Source: DATBGZ01 sp036557785 (GTDB lineage Bacteria; Actinomycetota; Actinomycetes; Mycobacteriales; Micromonosporaceae). Taken from it: a stretch of DNA of 64,000 nucleotides. Below are positions 21,604-30,426 of the stretch, piece after piece (the first letter of the stretch is position 1; the number at the start of each line of letters is the position of its first letter). The stretch covers positions 62,001 to 126,000 of the forward strand of contig DATBGZ010000037.1 in NCBI GenBank assembly GCA_036557785.1. Reading direction: 5' to 3'. The notes under the pieces were generated by a model. The model saw nothing but the letters and a program-made list of their open reading frames with translations. It searched no databases and had not been told where the DNA came from. A program made the position numbers and the translations under genes.

Positions 21604-23961
21604 GTGCGCATCGCTGTCATCGGAGGAGGCCCGGGTGGGCTGTACTTCTCCGCGCTCGCCCGCCAGCTCGGCCCGCACCACGACATCACGGTGTGGGAGC
21701 GCAACGCCACCGACGACACCTTCGGCTTCGGCGTGGTCTTCTCCGACGAGACGTTGGGCGGCATCGAGCACGCCGACCCGGCGATCTACCGGCGGATGGA
21801 GCGCGAGTTCGCCCGCTGGGACGACATCGACGTGCACTATCGGGGCGAGACGATCACCAGCGGCGGCCACGGTTTCGCCGCGATGAGTCGCAAGCGCCTG
21901 CTGGAACTCCTGCAGGAGCGCTGCGCCGAGCTCGGCGTGGGCGTGCATTTCCGAGCTGAGGCCCCGGACGTCACCGAGCTGTCCGCGACCCACGACCTCG
22001 TGGTCGCGGCCGACGGGCTCAACTCCGCTGTTCGGGCCCGGTACGCCGACGCGTTCGCCCCGAGCCTCGACGTACGGGCATGTAAATACATGTGGCTGGG
22101 CACGAGCAAGGTTTTCGACGCCTTCACGTTCGACATCCGGGAAACGCCGCACGGCGTGATGCAGGTGCACGCCTACCCGTACGACGCCACCGGCAGCACG
22201 TTCATCGTGGAGATGAATGAGAATGTCTGGCGGGCCGCCGGGTTCGACAGCTTCGCCGCGGCGCAGCTCGCGCCCGGTGAGTCCGACGAGAAGTCGATCC
22301 ACCGCGTCACTGAGCTGTTCGCTGATCTGCTCGACGGACACCAGGTCATGGCGAACAACTCGAAATGGATCAACTTTACGACGGTACGCAACCGGCACTG
22401 GCGGCACGGCAACGTCGTCCTGCTCGGCGACGCTGCCCACACCGCGCACTTCTCCATCGGGTCCGGCACCAAGCTCGCCATGGAGGACGCCCTGGCGCTG
22501 GCCGCGTGCCTGCACGAGCAGGGCAGCGTGGCGGCCGCCCTTCGCGAATACGAGGCCGAGCGCAAGGCCGTCGTGGTCTCCACCCAGCGCGCCGCGCAGG
22601 CCAGCCTCGAATGGTTCGAGAACCTCGGTCAGTACCTCGACCAGGACCCGCTGCAGTTCGCGTTCAACATCATGACCCGCAGCCGCCGCGTCACCTACGA
22701 CAACCTCAGGCTGCGCGACCCGGAATTCGTCGCACGGGTCAACGCCGCGTTCGCGGCCTGGTCGGCGCCGGCGCTGCCCGATGCCGCGCAGACGCCGCCG
22801 ATGTTGCAGCCGTTCCGGCTCGGCGAGCTGGAGTTGGTCAACCGTGTCGTGGTGTCCCCTATGGACATGTATCGGGCGAGCGACGGCATGCCCGACGACT
22901 TCCACCTCGTGCACCTGGGCGGCAAGGCGCTGGGCGGCGCGGGCCTGGTCATGACCGAGATGGTCTGCGTGTCCGAGACGGGCCGCATCACGCCCGGCTG
23001 TACGGGCATCTGGACCGACGGGCAGGCCGCCGCGTGGCGCCGGCTCACCGACTTCGTCCACCGGGAGAGTGCCGCGAAGGTCGGCATCCAAATAGGACAC
23101 TCCGGCCGCAAGGGGTCGACGAAGCTGATGTGGGAGGGCATCGACGAACCCCTCGACGACGGCAACTGGGAGGTCGTGGCACCGTCGCCGTTGCCCTACC
23201 AGGCCGGCGTCAACCAGGTGCCGCGCGCGCTGACCCACGCGGACCTCGCCGAGATCAGGCAGCAGTTCGTGGACGCGGCGCGCCGCGCCGACGCGGCCGG
23301 CTTCGACCTGCTCGAGCTGCACTGCGCCCACGGCTACCTGCTCTCCTCGTTCATCTCGCCCCTGAGCAACCACCGCGACGACGAGTACGGCGGCGACCTG
23401 CACGCGCGGCTGCGCTACCCGCTCGAGGTCTTCGCCGCTATCCGCGAGGTCTGGCCGGCCGCGAAGCCCATGACCGTACGGATCTCCGCGACCGACTGGG
23501 CGGACGGCGGCATCACCGGCGACGACGCGGTCACCATCGCGGCGCAGTTCAAGGCTGCCGGCGCCGCCGCGATCGACGTCTCCACCGGCCAGGTCACCGC
23601 CGACGAGCAGCCCGCGTTCGGCCGCTCGTACCAGACTCCGTTCGCCGACAAGATCCGCAACACCATGGGCATCGCGACGATCGCGGTGGGGGTCATCTCC
23701 TCCTACGACGATGTGAACTCGCTCCTGCTCGCGGGCCGGGCCGACCTCTGCGCGCTGGGACGGGCCCATCTGTACGACCCGAACTGGACCCTGCACGCCG
23801 CGGCCGAGCAGAACTACGCGGGTCCCGGCGCGGTCTGGCCGGACCCCTGGAAGGCTGGTAGCCGCCGGCCACAGACCGGCCGTACCGACGGGCCCAAGCC
23901 GCGACTGCAACTCGTCCGCGAGGGACCGCCGACGACACGACATCTGCGGTGGCGTCCATGA
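21604..23961 (+). CDS. bifunctional aryl-CoA monooxygenase/reductase (2-aminobenzoyl-CoA monooxygenase/reductase-like)
   Basis: 785 aa from GTG 21604 with SD GAGGAGG. Residues 1 to about 385 are a class A FAD monooxygenase: GGGPGGLYFSALA, ADGLNSAVR and LLGDAAHTAHFSIGSGTKLAMEDA. Residues from about 400 to 760 are an old-yellow-enzyme domain (LQPFRLGELELVNRVVVSPM, IQIGHSGRKG, ELHCAHGYLLSSFISP). This fusion is known for Azoarcus ABM/R, which hydroxylates 2-aminobenzoyl-CoA and then reduces the ring. Similar fusions are also annotated as salicylyl-CoA 5-hydroxylase/oxidoreductase. The neighbouring beta-oxidation-type genes and RidA favour the dearomatising reaction. It is coupled to the next gene by ATGA. 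Confidence 0.9.
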   Translation: MRIAVIGGGPGGLYFSALARQLGPHHDITVWERNATDDTFGFGVVFSDETLGGIEHADPAIYRRMEREFARWDDIDVHYRGETITSGGHGFAAMSRKRLLELLQERCAELGVGVHFRAEAPDVTELSATHDLVVAADGLNSAVRARYADAFAPSLDVRACKYMWLGTSKVFDAFTFDIRETPHGVMQVHAYPYDATGSTFIVEMNENVWRAAGFDSFAAAQLAPGESDEKSIHRVTELFADLLDGHQVMANNSKWINFTTVRNRHWRHGNVVLLGDAAHTAHFSIGSGTKLAMEDALALAACLHEQGSVAAALREYEAERKAVVVSTQRAAQASLEWFENLGQYLDQDPLQFAFNIMTRSRRVTYDNLRLRDPEFVARVNAAFAAWSAPALPDAAQTPPMLQPFRLGELELVNRVVVSPMDMYRASDGMPDDFHLVHLGGKALGGAGLVMTEMVCVSETGRITPGCTGIWTDGQAAAWRRLTDFVHRESAAKVGIQIGHSGRKGSTKLMWEGIDEPLDDGNWEVVAPSPLPYQAGVNQVPRALTHADLAEIRQQFVDAARRADAAGFDLLELHCAHGYLLSSFISPLSNHRDDEYGGDLHARLRYPLEVFAAIREVWPAAKPMTVRISATDWADGGITGDDAVTIAAQFKAAGAAAIDVSTGQVTADEQPAFGRSYQTPFADKIRNTMGIATIAVGVISSYDDVNSLLLAGRADLCALGRAHLYDPNWTLHAAAEQNYAGPGAVWPDPWKAGSRRPQTGRTDGPKPRLQLVREGPPTTRHLRWRP

Positions 23962-25112
23962 GCGGCGTTCTCGAGCCGGAGCACGAGCGGTACGTGGGGT
24001 GGGTTCGCGACGTCGCCGTCACCCATCTGCTCCCGCTCGTCGAGGATGGCGCGCCAGGGCGGGTCAACCGTCCGCTGCTCGCGGCGATGGGCGAGCATCG
24101 CCTGCTCCGCGGACTCTTCGGCGGATCAGTCGACGAGGCGCCGAAGGACGCCGCCGCGATGCGGTTGTGCCTGCTGCGCGAGACGATCGCGGGCGTCAGC
24201 GTCGAGGCGGAGACCACGCTCGCGCTGCAGGGCCTGGGTAGCTATCCGATCGTGCAGTCGGGCAGCCCGGCCATCGTCGATCGGTGGATCCCGGGCGCCG
24301 TGCGGGGCACCACGGTCGCCGCGTTCGCGCTGAGCGAGCCGGAGGCCGGGTCGGACGCGGGCGCGCTGCAACTGCGGGCCGAGCCCGACGGCGACGGCTG
24401 GCGGCTGTACGGGGAGAAGCTCTGGATCTCCAACGCCCCCGAGGCCGACGTCTATACGGTCTTCGCCCGCACCACGCAGGGGGTGGGCTCTCGGGGTGTC
24501 ACCGCGTTCGCGGTCGCCGGCGACTCCGACGGGCTCTCCGGCGAGCACCTCGACCTGCTCGCACCGCATCCGATCGGGGCGCTGCGTTTCGATGGCGTAC
24601 GGGTCGAGCCGGTCGATGTCCTCGGCAAGGTCGACGCCGGGTTCCGGGTCGCGATGCGCACGCTCGACCTGTTCCGGCCGAGTGTCGGGGCGTTCGCGGT
24701 CGGCATGGCTCAGGCGGCGCTCGACGCCACCCTCGACCACGTGAGCAGCAGACGGGTCTTCGGCGGCCCGCTCGCCGAGCAGCAGGCGGTGCGGCACACC
24801 CTCGCGGATCTGGCGACGCAGTTGCAGGCCGCACGCCTGCTCGTGTACGCGGCGGCACGCGCCTACGACCACGACGCTCCGCGCAGCGAGATCACCCGGT
24901 CCGCCGCGATGGCCAAGTTGTTCGCGACCGAGGCGGCACAGACCATCGTCGATCAGTGCGTGCAGTTGCACGGCGCCCGCGCCCTGCAACGTGGCCACCT
25001 GCTCGAGCACCTCTACCGCGACGTGCGTGCGCCGCGCATCTATGAGGGTGCGTCCGAGGTGCAGCGCTCGATCATCGCCCGTGAGCTCTTCAACGAGAGG
25101 ACAGCCCAGTGA
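23958..25112 (+). CDS. acyl-CoA dehydrogenase of aryl-CoA cluster
   Basis: 384 aa, ATG 23958 overlapping the upstream stop. It has the ACAD fold with the FAD/substrate motif AFALSEPEAGSDAGAL, KLWISNA, QLHGARAL, and the catalytic Glu in IYEGASEVQR (about 363). Family members introduce a 2,3-double bond into acyl-CoAs using FAD and ETF. Here the likely substrate is an alicyclic (cyclohexane-carbonyl-type) CoA made by the upstream enzymes. The N-terminal helical domain is shorter than usual (ACADs are usually about 380-400 aa in total, so this is near normal). It is GTGA-coupled to the hydratase. Confidence 0.88.
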   Translation: MSGVLEPEHERYVGWVRDVAVTHLLPLVEDGAPGRVNRPLLAAMGEHRLLRGLFGGSVDEAPKDAAAMRLCLLRETIAGVSVEAETTLALQGLGSYPIVQSGSPAIVDRWIPGAVRGTTVAAFALSEPEAGSDAGALQLRAEPDGDGWRLYGEKLWISNAPEADVYTVFARTTQGVGSRGVTAFAVAGDSDGLSGEHLDLLAPHPIGALRFDGVRVEPVDVLGKVDAGFRVAMRTLDLFRPSVGAFAVGMAQAALDATLDHVSSRRVFGGPLAEQQAVRHTLADLATQLQAARLLVYAAARAYDHDAPRSEITRSAAMAKLFATEAAQTIVDQCVQLHGARALQRGHLLEHLYRDVRAPRIYEGASEVQRSIIARELFNERTAQ

Positions 25113-25936
25113 GCCGCTTTCGTGCGTCCGCGCCGTTGACGCCAGAGTGGAAGCACTTCGCCTTCGCGGTGCAGGATTCGGTCGCGACCGTCACGTTCAA
25201 CCGGCCGGACAAGCTCAACGCCCTGACGTTCGAGGCGTACGCCGACCTGCGCGACCTGCTCGCCGAGGTGCCGTACCGCACCGACGTCAGGGTCCTGGTC
25301 ATCCAGGGTGAGGGTCGCGGCTTCTGCGGCGGTGGTGACGTCAACGAGATCATCGGCGAGCTGATCACGATGAAGGCCGGCGAGCTCATGACGTTCACCA
25401 AGATGACCGGGGACGTGATCCGCGCGATGCGCGAGTGCCCCATCCCGATCATCGCCAAGATCCAGGGCATCGCCGCGGGTGCGGGATCCGTCATCGCCCT
25501 GGCCGCCGACTTCCGCGTGGTCGCTCGCTCCGGGCGGTTCGCGTTCCTGTTCACCAAGGTCGGCCTCTCCGGCGGGGACATGGGCGCGGCGTACCTGCTG
25601 CCCCGCGTCGTCGGCCTCGGCCGGGCCACGTCGCTGCTGATGCTCGGCGACACCATCGACGCCGACACCGCGGACCGCTATGGCCTGGTGTCGCAACTGG
25701 TCGCGGACGAGGAACTCGATGACGCCGTTGCCGCGCTCGCCGGACGGCTCGCCGCCGGTCCGAGCCTGGCGCTGTCCCAGACCAAGTCCCTGCTGACGCG
25801 CGAGCTGGACATGTCCCTGTCTGCGTCGACAGAGCTCGATGCGATGACCCAGGCCTTGCTGATGACCACCGAGGACCATGCGGAGTTCCACGCGGCGTTC
25901 AACGCCAAGCGTGCGCCCATGTGGCGCGGGCAGTGA
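25109..25936 (+). CDS. enoyl-CoA hydratase/isomerase
   Basis: 275 aa crotonase-fold protein. Oxyanion-hole segments are GRGFCGGGDVNE and IQGIAAGAGSVIALAADFRV, followed by FLFTKVGLSGGDMGAAYLLPR. The canonical hydratase glutamates are not both obvious, so isomerase or ring-hydrolase activity is possible. As last gene of the coupled block it should hydrate or open an alicyclic enoyl-CoA. No thiolase or thioesterase follows, so later steps must be encoded elsewhere. It converges with the DUF4262 gene after 10 nt. Confidence 0.88.
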   Translation: MSRFRASAPLTPEWKHFAFAVQDSVATVTFNRPDKLNALTFEAYADLRDLLAEVPYRTDVRVLVIQGEGRGFCGGGDVNEIIGELITMKAGELMTFTKMTGDVIRAMRECPIPIIAKIQGIAAGAGSVIALAADFRVVARSGRFAFLFTKVGLSGGDMGAAYLLPRVVGLGRATSLLMLGDTIDADTADRYGLVSQLVADEELDDAVAALAGRLAAGPSLALSQTKSLLTRELDMSLSASTELDAMTQALLMTTEDHAEFHAAFNAKRAPMWRGQ

Positions 25937-25946
25937 CCCGTATCGA

Positions 25947-26489
25947 CTACACCGCGTAGGGGCCTTCGTCGACCCACGGGCCGGGCGGATGATCGTCTCT
26001 GGGCAACCACAGCATCGGCTGCAGTGACTGGAAGTCCCGCGTGAAGTCCGACTCCCAGGCAAACCGGCCGGCCCTGTCCGGCCAACACAGTTGCAGGATC
26101 GGCAGCGGTGGGATCCGGTAGAAGTCGACCGCCGCGCCGAAGAACGTCAGGTCCCAGCTCGGGTGCACGGGCCGCAGTTCGATGTCGTAGCTGCGCAGCA
26201 CGTCGGAGCGGCGTCCGGGCCGTAGCGGTCCACCATCGCGGACGCCGTCGCCGACCGCGTTGAGCAGATTGGGGGCCACGTCCATCCCGAGTCCGAAGAC
26301 GCTGACCTCCGGGCTGCGCAGCGTGTGCCACAGGCCGATCGAGTAGCACCAGTCCGCCGTGTGACCCCCGCTGACCCCGACCACGCTCCATCCGTGGTCA
26401 CGGATGTGGGCGGCCGTACGGCGGTCTCGCGGGTCCCACGCCGCCTCATTGAGCGGGACCTGGCACAACAGGCAGTGACAGAACTTCAC
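25947..26489 (-). CDS. DUF4262 protein
   Basis: 180 aa. It starts MKFCHCLLCQ with a CxCxxC cluster near the N-terminus, then the DUF4262 core HIRDHGWSVVGVSG, YSIGLWHTLRSPEVSVFGL and FAWESDFTRDFQSLQP near the end. DUF4262 is an uncharacterised bacterial family. GTG 26489 is 6 nt from a TAGGCT -10, so it is probably leaderless. It converges with the aryl-CoA operon and is probably unrelated to it. Confidence 0.85.
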   Translation of the reverse strand: MKFCHCLLCQVPLNEAAWDPRDRRTAAHIRDHGWSVVGVSGGHTADWCYSIGLWHTLRSPEVSVFGLGMDVAPNLLNAVGDGVRDGGPLRPGRRSDVLRSYDIELRPVHPSWDLTFFGAAVDFYRIPPLPILQLCWPDRAGRFAWESDFTRDFQSLQPMLWLPRDDHPPGPWVDEGPYAV

Positions 26490-26501
26490 GCGCGGAGCCT
26501 A
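26490..26501 (-). promoter_or_regulatory. -10 element of a leaderless promoter (DUF4262 gene)
   Basis: Minus-strand TAGGCT (26501-26496) is 6 nt from GTG 26489. Confidence 0.5.
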
Positions 26502-26704
26502 CCGGGACCCTGGGGCCACGCAGCGCTCCGGCAGACGGCGACCGGTCCGACCCAACGCCACAGTTCGCGGGCTGGCAGCGATCCACTGTGGATGGTCCCG
26601 AGTGAACCGCCCGGGAAGTCAGGACAGCCGCCTCAGGACCACGGGACGCCGCCCCTTCCACAGTGGTGACCAACACGAGCCGAACCACCTGGAGGTCGAA
26701 ACCC

Positions 26705-27193
26705 ATGTCCCAGACCATCACCGAGAGCACCATCACCAACAGCGGTACCGCGAGCCCCTTCGTCCGCAGCCTCCGCTGGGGCATCGGTTCACTTATCGTA
26801 GGCGTCCTCGTCGCGATTTCCCCGTACGGCAGTCCGGACCCGCAGGGGAACCAGCAGCAGGCCGTCCCGTTCATCTGCGCCGTGCTCGTGGTGGTCGCCA
26901 TCGGCCTGTTCGGCTTCTTCCTGCCTGCCGGGCTGCGCGGGATCACCACCCGTACCGGCCGCTGGTCGGGGTGGGCGCTGGCCACCTCGATCGTCGGCCT
27001 GGTCGCCATCCCGGCCAGCTTCTGGAGCGGGCTGCCGATCCTGCTCGGCACCGTCGCGACGGTCCTCGGCTCGGCCGGACGCCGCGCCACCACTACCGAG
27101 CGTGGCCGGTCCACCGCGGCCTTCGTCATCGGCATCATCGTGACCGTCGGCGGCCTGGTCTTGGCGATCCTCGGCGCCACCGTCATTCCGTAA
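26705..27193 (+). CDS. four-helix integral membrane protein, unknown
   Basis: 162 aa from ATG 26705 behind SD TGGAGG. After a polar Ser/Thr-rich N-terminus there are four hydrophobic segments (SLIVGVLVAIS; FICAVLVVVAIGLFGFFLP; WALATSIVGLVAIPASFW and a pair near the C-terminus including AAFVIGIIVTVGGLVLAIL). I see no catalytic motif or recognisable family. It ends at a 14-bp hairpin 7 nt past the stop. It is followed by a two-component system, so it could be a target or accessory of that system, but nothing shows this. Confidence 0.7.
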   Translation: MSQTITESTITNSGTASPFVRSLRWGIGSLIVGVLVAISPYGSPDPQGNQQQAVPFICAVLVVVAIGLFGFFLPAGLRGITTRTGRWSGWALATSIVGLVAIPASFWSGLPILLGTVATVLGSAGRRATTTERGRSTAAFVIGIIVTVGGLVLAILGATVIP

Positions 27194-27200
27194 GGGGCAG

Positions 27201-27236
27201 GTCGACCGCCGGCTTGTAGGGGAGCCGGCGGTCGAC
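27201..27236 (+). terminator. 14-bp perfect hairpin
   Basis: GTCGACCGCCGGCT (27201-27214) pairs perfectly with AGCCGGCGGTCGAC (27223-27236) around an 8-nt loop, directly after the membrane-protein gene. There is no U-tract. Confidence 0.7.
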
Positions 27237-27264
27237 GGCCTGACGTTCACGATTGGGGCGCGGT

Positions 27265-29292
27265 ATGCGAGAGTTCCTCAGGGATTCGATGATGACCAGC
27301 CTTGTTCGTCGCACAGCCGCGGTGATGATCGTCGGGATCACCACCGCGCTGTTTCTGTTCGCCCTGGCGATGTCGGGACTCAACCGGGACACGACCGAGG
27401 TGCTGCCCAACATCGGGGTGGTGGCCTTCGCCGTGGTCGGCGCGCTCATCCTGGTCCGCCGGCCGGAGAACCCGACCGGTGCGCTGCTGTGCGGTGCCGG
27501 CTTGTCGTTGGCGCTGCTCGGTGCCGCGCAGGAGTACGCCCGGCAGGCCCTGATCATGGCACCCGGGTCCCTGCCGGGCGGGCAGGTCGCGGCCTACCTG
27601 ACGATGTGGCTGCCGCTGATCCCGGTCGGCCTCCTGGTTGGCCTGCTCCCGCAGATCTTCCCGGCCGGCAAGGCGATATCGCCGCGCTGGCGCTTCGGCG
27701 TCTGGACGGCCTGGGTGTACACCATCGCCTCGACGATCGCCAACGCGCTGTACCGCCAGCCGGTCGAGGGGCTGCCGGGCGTGAGCAACCCGTACCCGGT
27801 CGATGCTGTGCAGCCGTACGTCGGTCCGCTGATCGTGTTCTCCGGCGTGGCTCTCGTGGTCAGCATGGTGTCGGGCCTCGTGACGCTGGTCCGACGCTGG
27901 CGTCGAGCGATCGGTGACGAGCGCCAGCAGTTGAAGTGGTTCGCGCTGGGGGTCCTGCCTCTGCTGGTACCGATCCTGCTGCATGACACGTTCACCACCT
28001 TCTCCGAGGTGGCGATCACGCTGCTGCTGCCGCTGGTACCGGTGGCCTTCGGTGTGGCCATCCTCCGGTACCGCCTCTACGACCTCGACGTGGTCCTGAA
28101 CCGCGCGATCGTCTACGCATCCCTCAGCCTCCTCGTCGCGCTGGTGTACCTCGGTCTGGTCACGGTCAGCGAACTCGTCATCGGCGTGGGCCGCGGGCTG
28201 TGGGTGCAGGCGCTGGCCACGGTGCTCGCCGCGGCCACCTTCCAACCGGCCCGTGCCCGCATCCAACGTGCGGTGGACACGCTGTTCTATGGCGACCGCT
28301 CGCGCCCCTACGAGGCACTGTCGCGCCTGGGCGTGCTCCTCGAGCACGCGCCGCAGCCAGACACCGTGCTGCCCGGTGTGGTCGAGTCGGTGGCGGTCGC
28401 GCTGCGCCTGCCGTACGCCGCGATCGACCTGCGCGAGGGCGACGGTTGGTTGACCGCGGCCGGATATGGCGAGCGGGTAGCCGACGTTGACGAATTTCCC
28501 ATGGTCTATCAGGACGAGGTGATCGGCCGGCTGGTGGTGGGGCGCCGGGGCACACAACGGTTCAGGCACACCGAGCGCCGGCTGCTGGCGGACCTGGCCC
28601 GCCAGGCAGGGGTGGCGGCGCACGCTGTGCAACTGACGCTCGCCCTGCAGCGGTCGCGGGCCGCGTTGGTGACGGCACGCGAGGAGGAACGTCGCCGGCT
28701 GCGCCGGGATCTGCACGACGGACTCGGTCCGGCGCTTGCGGGCGTCACGCTCGGCCTGCACGGCGCGGCGGCCAACGTGCGCCGCGATCCCGATCACGCG
28801 GTCCTGCAGCTCGCCGCGCTGCAGGATCAGGTGCACGACGCCGTGGCCGACATCCGCCGGCTCGTCTACGGGCTGCGCCCGCCCGCCCTGGATGAACTCG
28901 GCTTGGCGCCGGCGATCCGGCGCGAGGCCGCGCGGCTGGAGGGCGGTGGTCTGGTCATCGCGGTCGAGGTGGTACCCGATGAGCTGGGCCCGTTGCCGGC
29001 TGCGGTCGAGGCAGCGGCGTACCGCATCGCCAGCGAGGCGCTGACCAACGTCTCCCGGCATGCCGCGGCCACCCGATGCGTCGTCCGCCTGTCGAGAGGT
29101 CGTGAGCTGGCAGTCGAGGTACGTGATGATGGATGCGGGCCGAACGGGCGCCCCGGCGGCGTCGGGCTCGCCGCGATGCGCGAGCGGGCGGCCGAGCTCG
29201 GCGGTACCTGCCGCGTCGATGCCTTGGAACCGGGCACGCGCGTGCTCGCCCGGTTGCCCATCGTCGACCCGACAGGCCAGCAGGAGCTGTGA
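27265..29292 (+). CDS. NarL-group sensor histidine kinase
   Basis: 675 aa from ATG 27265 (TTG 27253 is possible). About eight N-terminal transmembrane segments (residues 10-320) form the sensor, followed by a GAF-like domain (about 340-455), a HisKA_3 dimerisation domain with the phospho-acceptor in LRRDLHDGLGP (H484) and a HATPase_c domain (EALTNVSRHA N-box; GVGLAAMRERAAELGG). The short linker and multi-pass sensor suggest a membrane or lipid stimulus. ATGA coupling to the response regulator makes a cognate pair. Confidence 0.92.
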   Translation: MREFLRDSMMTSLVRRTAAVMIVGITTALFLFALAMSGLNRDTTEVLPNIGVVAFAVVGALILVRRPENPTGALLCGAGLSLALLGAAQEYARQALIMAPGSLPGGQVAAYLTMWLPLIPVGLLVGLLPQIFPAGKAISPRWRFGVWTAWVYTIASTIANALYRQPVEGLPGVSNPYPVDAVQPYVGPLIVFSGVALVVSMVSGLVTLVRRWRRAIGDERQQLKWFALGVLPLLVPILLHDTFTTFSEVAITLLLPLVPVAFGVAILRYRLYDLDVVLNRAIVYASLSLLVALVYLGLVTVSELVIGVGRGLWVQALATVLAAATFQPARARIQRAVDTLFYGDRSRPYEALSRLGVLLEHAPQPDTVLPGVVESVAVALRLPYAAIDLREGDGWLTAAGYGERVADVDEFPMVYQDEVIGRLVVGRRGTQRFRHTERRLLADLARQAGVAAHAVQLTLALQRSRAALVTAREEERRRLRRDLHDGLGPALAGVTLGLHGAAANVRRDPDHAVLQLAALQDQVHDAVADIRRLVYGLRPPALDELGLAPAIRREAARLEGGGLVIAVEVVPDELGPLPAAVEAAAYRIASEALTNVSRHAAATRCVVRLSRGRELAVEVRDDGCGPNGRPGGVGLAAMRERAAELGGTCRVDALEPGTRVLARLPIVDPTGQQEL

Positions 29293-29957
29293 TGACCGAG
29301 CCGGTGCGACTTGTGATCGCGGATGATCATCCGGTGTTCCGCAGCGGCCTGCGGGCGATGCTCGATGTCGAGGACGGGCTCGAGGTGGTGGGCGAGGCGA
29401 GTTCCGGAACTGATGTGGTGGCACTGTGTCGGGAGGTGCAGCCCGACCTGGTGCTCATGGACCTCAATATGCCGGGACTGGACGGGGTGAGCGCGACCCG
29501 GGAGATCCTGCATGAGAGCCCACACGTCCGGGTACTCGTGCTCACCATGTTCGACGACGACGACTCGGTGTTCGCCGCGATGCGCGCCGGCGCTCACGGG
29601 TACCTGCTCAAAGGCGCCAACCACGACGAGGTACGACACGCGGTCCACGTCGTCGCGGCCGGCGGTGCGATGTTCGGCCCTGCCGTGGCGCAGCGCGTCA
29701 TCGACTTCTTCGCCCGGCCCCGTCCGGCGGGCACCGCCCTCGCCTTCCCGCAGTTGACCGACCGGGAGCACGAGATCCTCGACCTGCTCGCGCACGGGCA
29801 CGCCAATCAGGCCATCGCCACCCGCCTGCACCTGAGCCCCAAGACGGTACGCAACCACGTCTCGAACATCTTCACCAAGCTCGCCGTCGCCGACCGGGCA
29901 CAGGCGATCATCCGTGCTCGCGAGGCGGGGCTCGGTGGCGCCTCGGGGAACCACTGA
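29292..29957 (+). CDS. NarL/FixJ-family response regulator
   Basis: 221 aa. Receiver domain with the acidic pocket ADDHP, phospho-acceptor D57 in VLMDLNMPG, a switch Thr in VLTMF and Lys in LLKGA. The C-terminal LuxR-type HTH is LTDREHEILDLLAHGHANQAIA through KTVRNHVSNIFTKL. It overlaps the kinase stop by ATGA. The regulon is unknown; the upstream four-helix membrane protein is a candidate neighbour target. Confidence 0.93.
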   Translation: MTEPVRLVIADDHPVFRSGLRAMLDVEDGLEVVGEASSGTDVVALCREVQPDLVLMDLNMPGLDGVSATREILHESPHVRVLVLTMFDDDDSVFAAMRAGAHGYLLKGANHDEVRHAVHVVAAGGAMFGPAVAQRVIDFFARPRPAGTALAFPQLTDREHEILDLLAHGHANQAIATRLHLSPKTVRNHVSNIFTKLAVADRAQAIIRAREAGLGGASGNH

Positions 29958-29977
29958 TCCTCAGCGACAACGACCGG

Positions 29978-30325
29978 TCAACGTATGAGGGAGCCCGCCG
30001 TAGGAATTGCGCGAGTGACGACCGCGCGCTCGAGGATCATCAGATCCGTGATGACCGGCCCCATCACGTCCGTCCACTCCGGGTCACCGTAGATGGCCCG
30101 GTAGCGGTCCTTCCGGTCAGCTTCGTCAGCGAAGCGCCGGATCCACACATAGACGTCCTCGTTCTCCTCGTCCACGAAGGACGCGACGACCTGGACGCCC
30201 CGGGCGGTGTTGAACGGAATCACGACCTCATCCATATATCGGGCCAGCTCGTCACGCTTGCCCGGATATGCCGTGTAGAAGCGCAGTTCGAACAACCCAG
30301 GTCGGCCTACCGCATCGTCGCTCAT
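29978..30325 (-). CDS. NIPSNAP-family protein
   Basis: 115 aa, SD GGAGGGG upstream of ATG 30325. The FELRFYTAYPGKRDELARYM opening and YVWIRRFADEADRKDRYRAIY centre are characteristic of the ferredoxin-like NIPSNAP fold. These small proteins are of unknown biochemical role in bacteria. It is transcribed after the TMEM175-like gene in the same direction, with a 101-nt gap. Confidence 0.85.
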   Translation of the reverse strand: MSDDAVGRPGLFELRFYTAYPGKRDELARYMDEVVIPFNTARGVQVVASFVDEENEDVYVWIRRFADEADRKDRYRAIYGDPEWTDVMGPVITDLMILERAVVTRAIPTAGSLIR

Positions 30326-30426
30326 CAGCTCACCTTTCCCCTCCTGGGAGCACGGTACCGACGGCTACCGAGCTGCGTCCAGGATCGGCGCAAGCACCGA
30401 AGGGTGGCCGCCGGGCGCGGCGGACC

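Noticed and set aside
21190..23943. 917-aa minus-strand ORF across the monooxygenase/reductase
   Set aside because: Shadow of a gene with intact FAD and OYE motifs; composition typical of antisense GC-rich frames.
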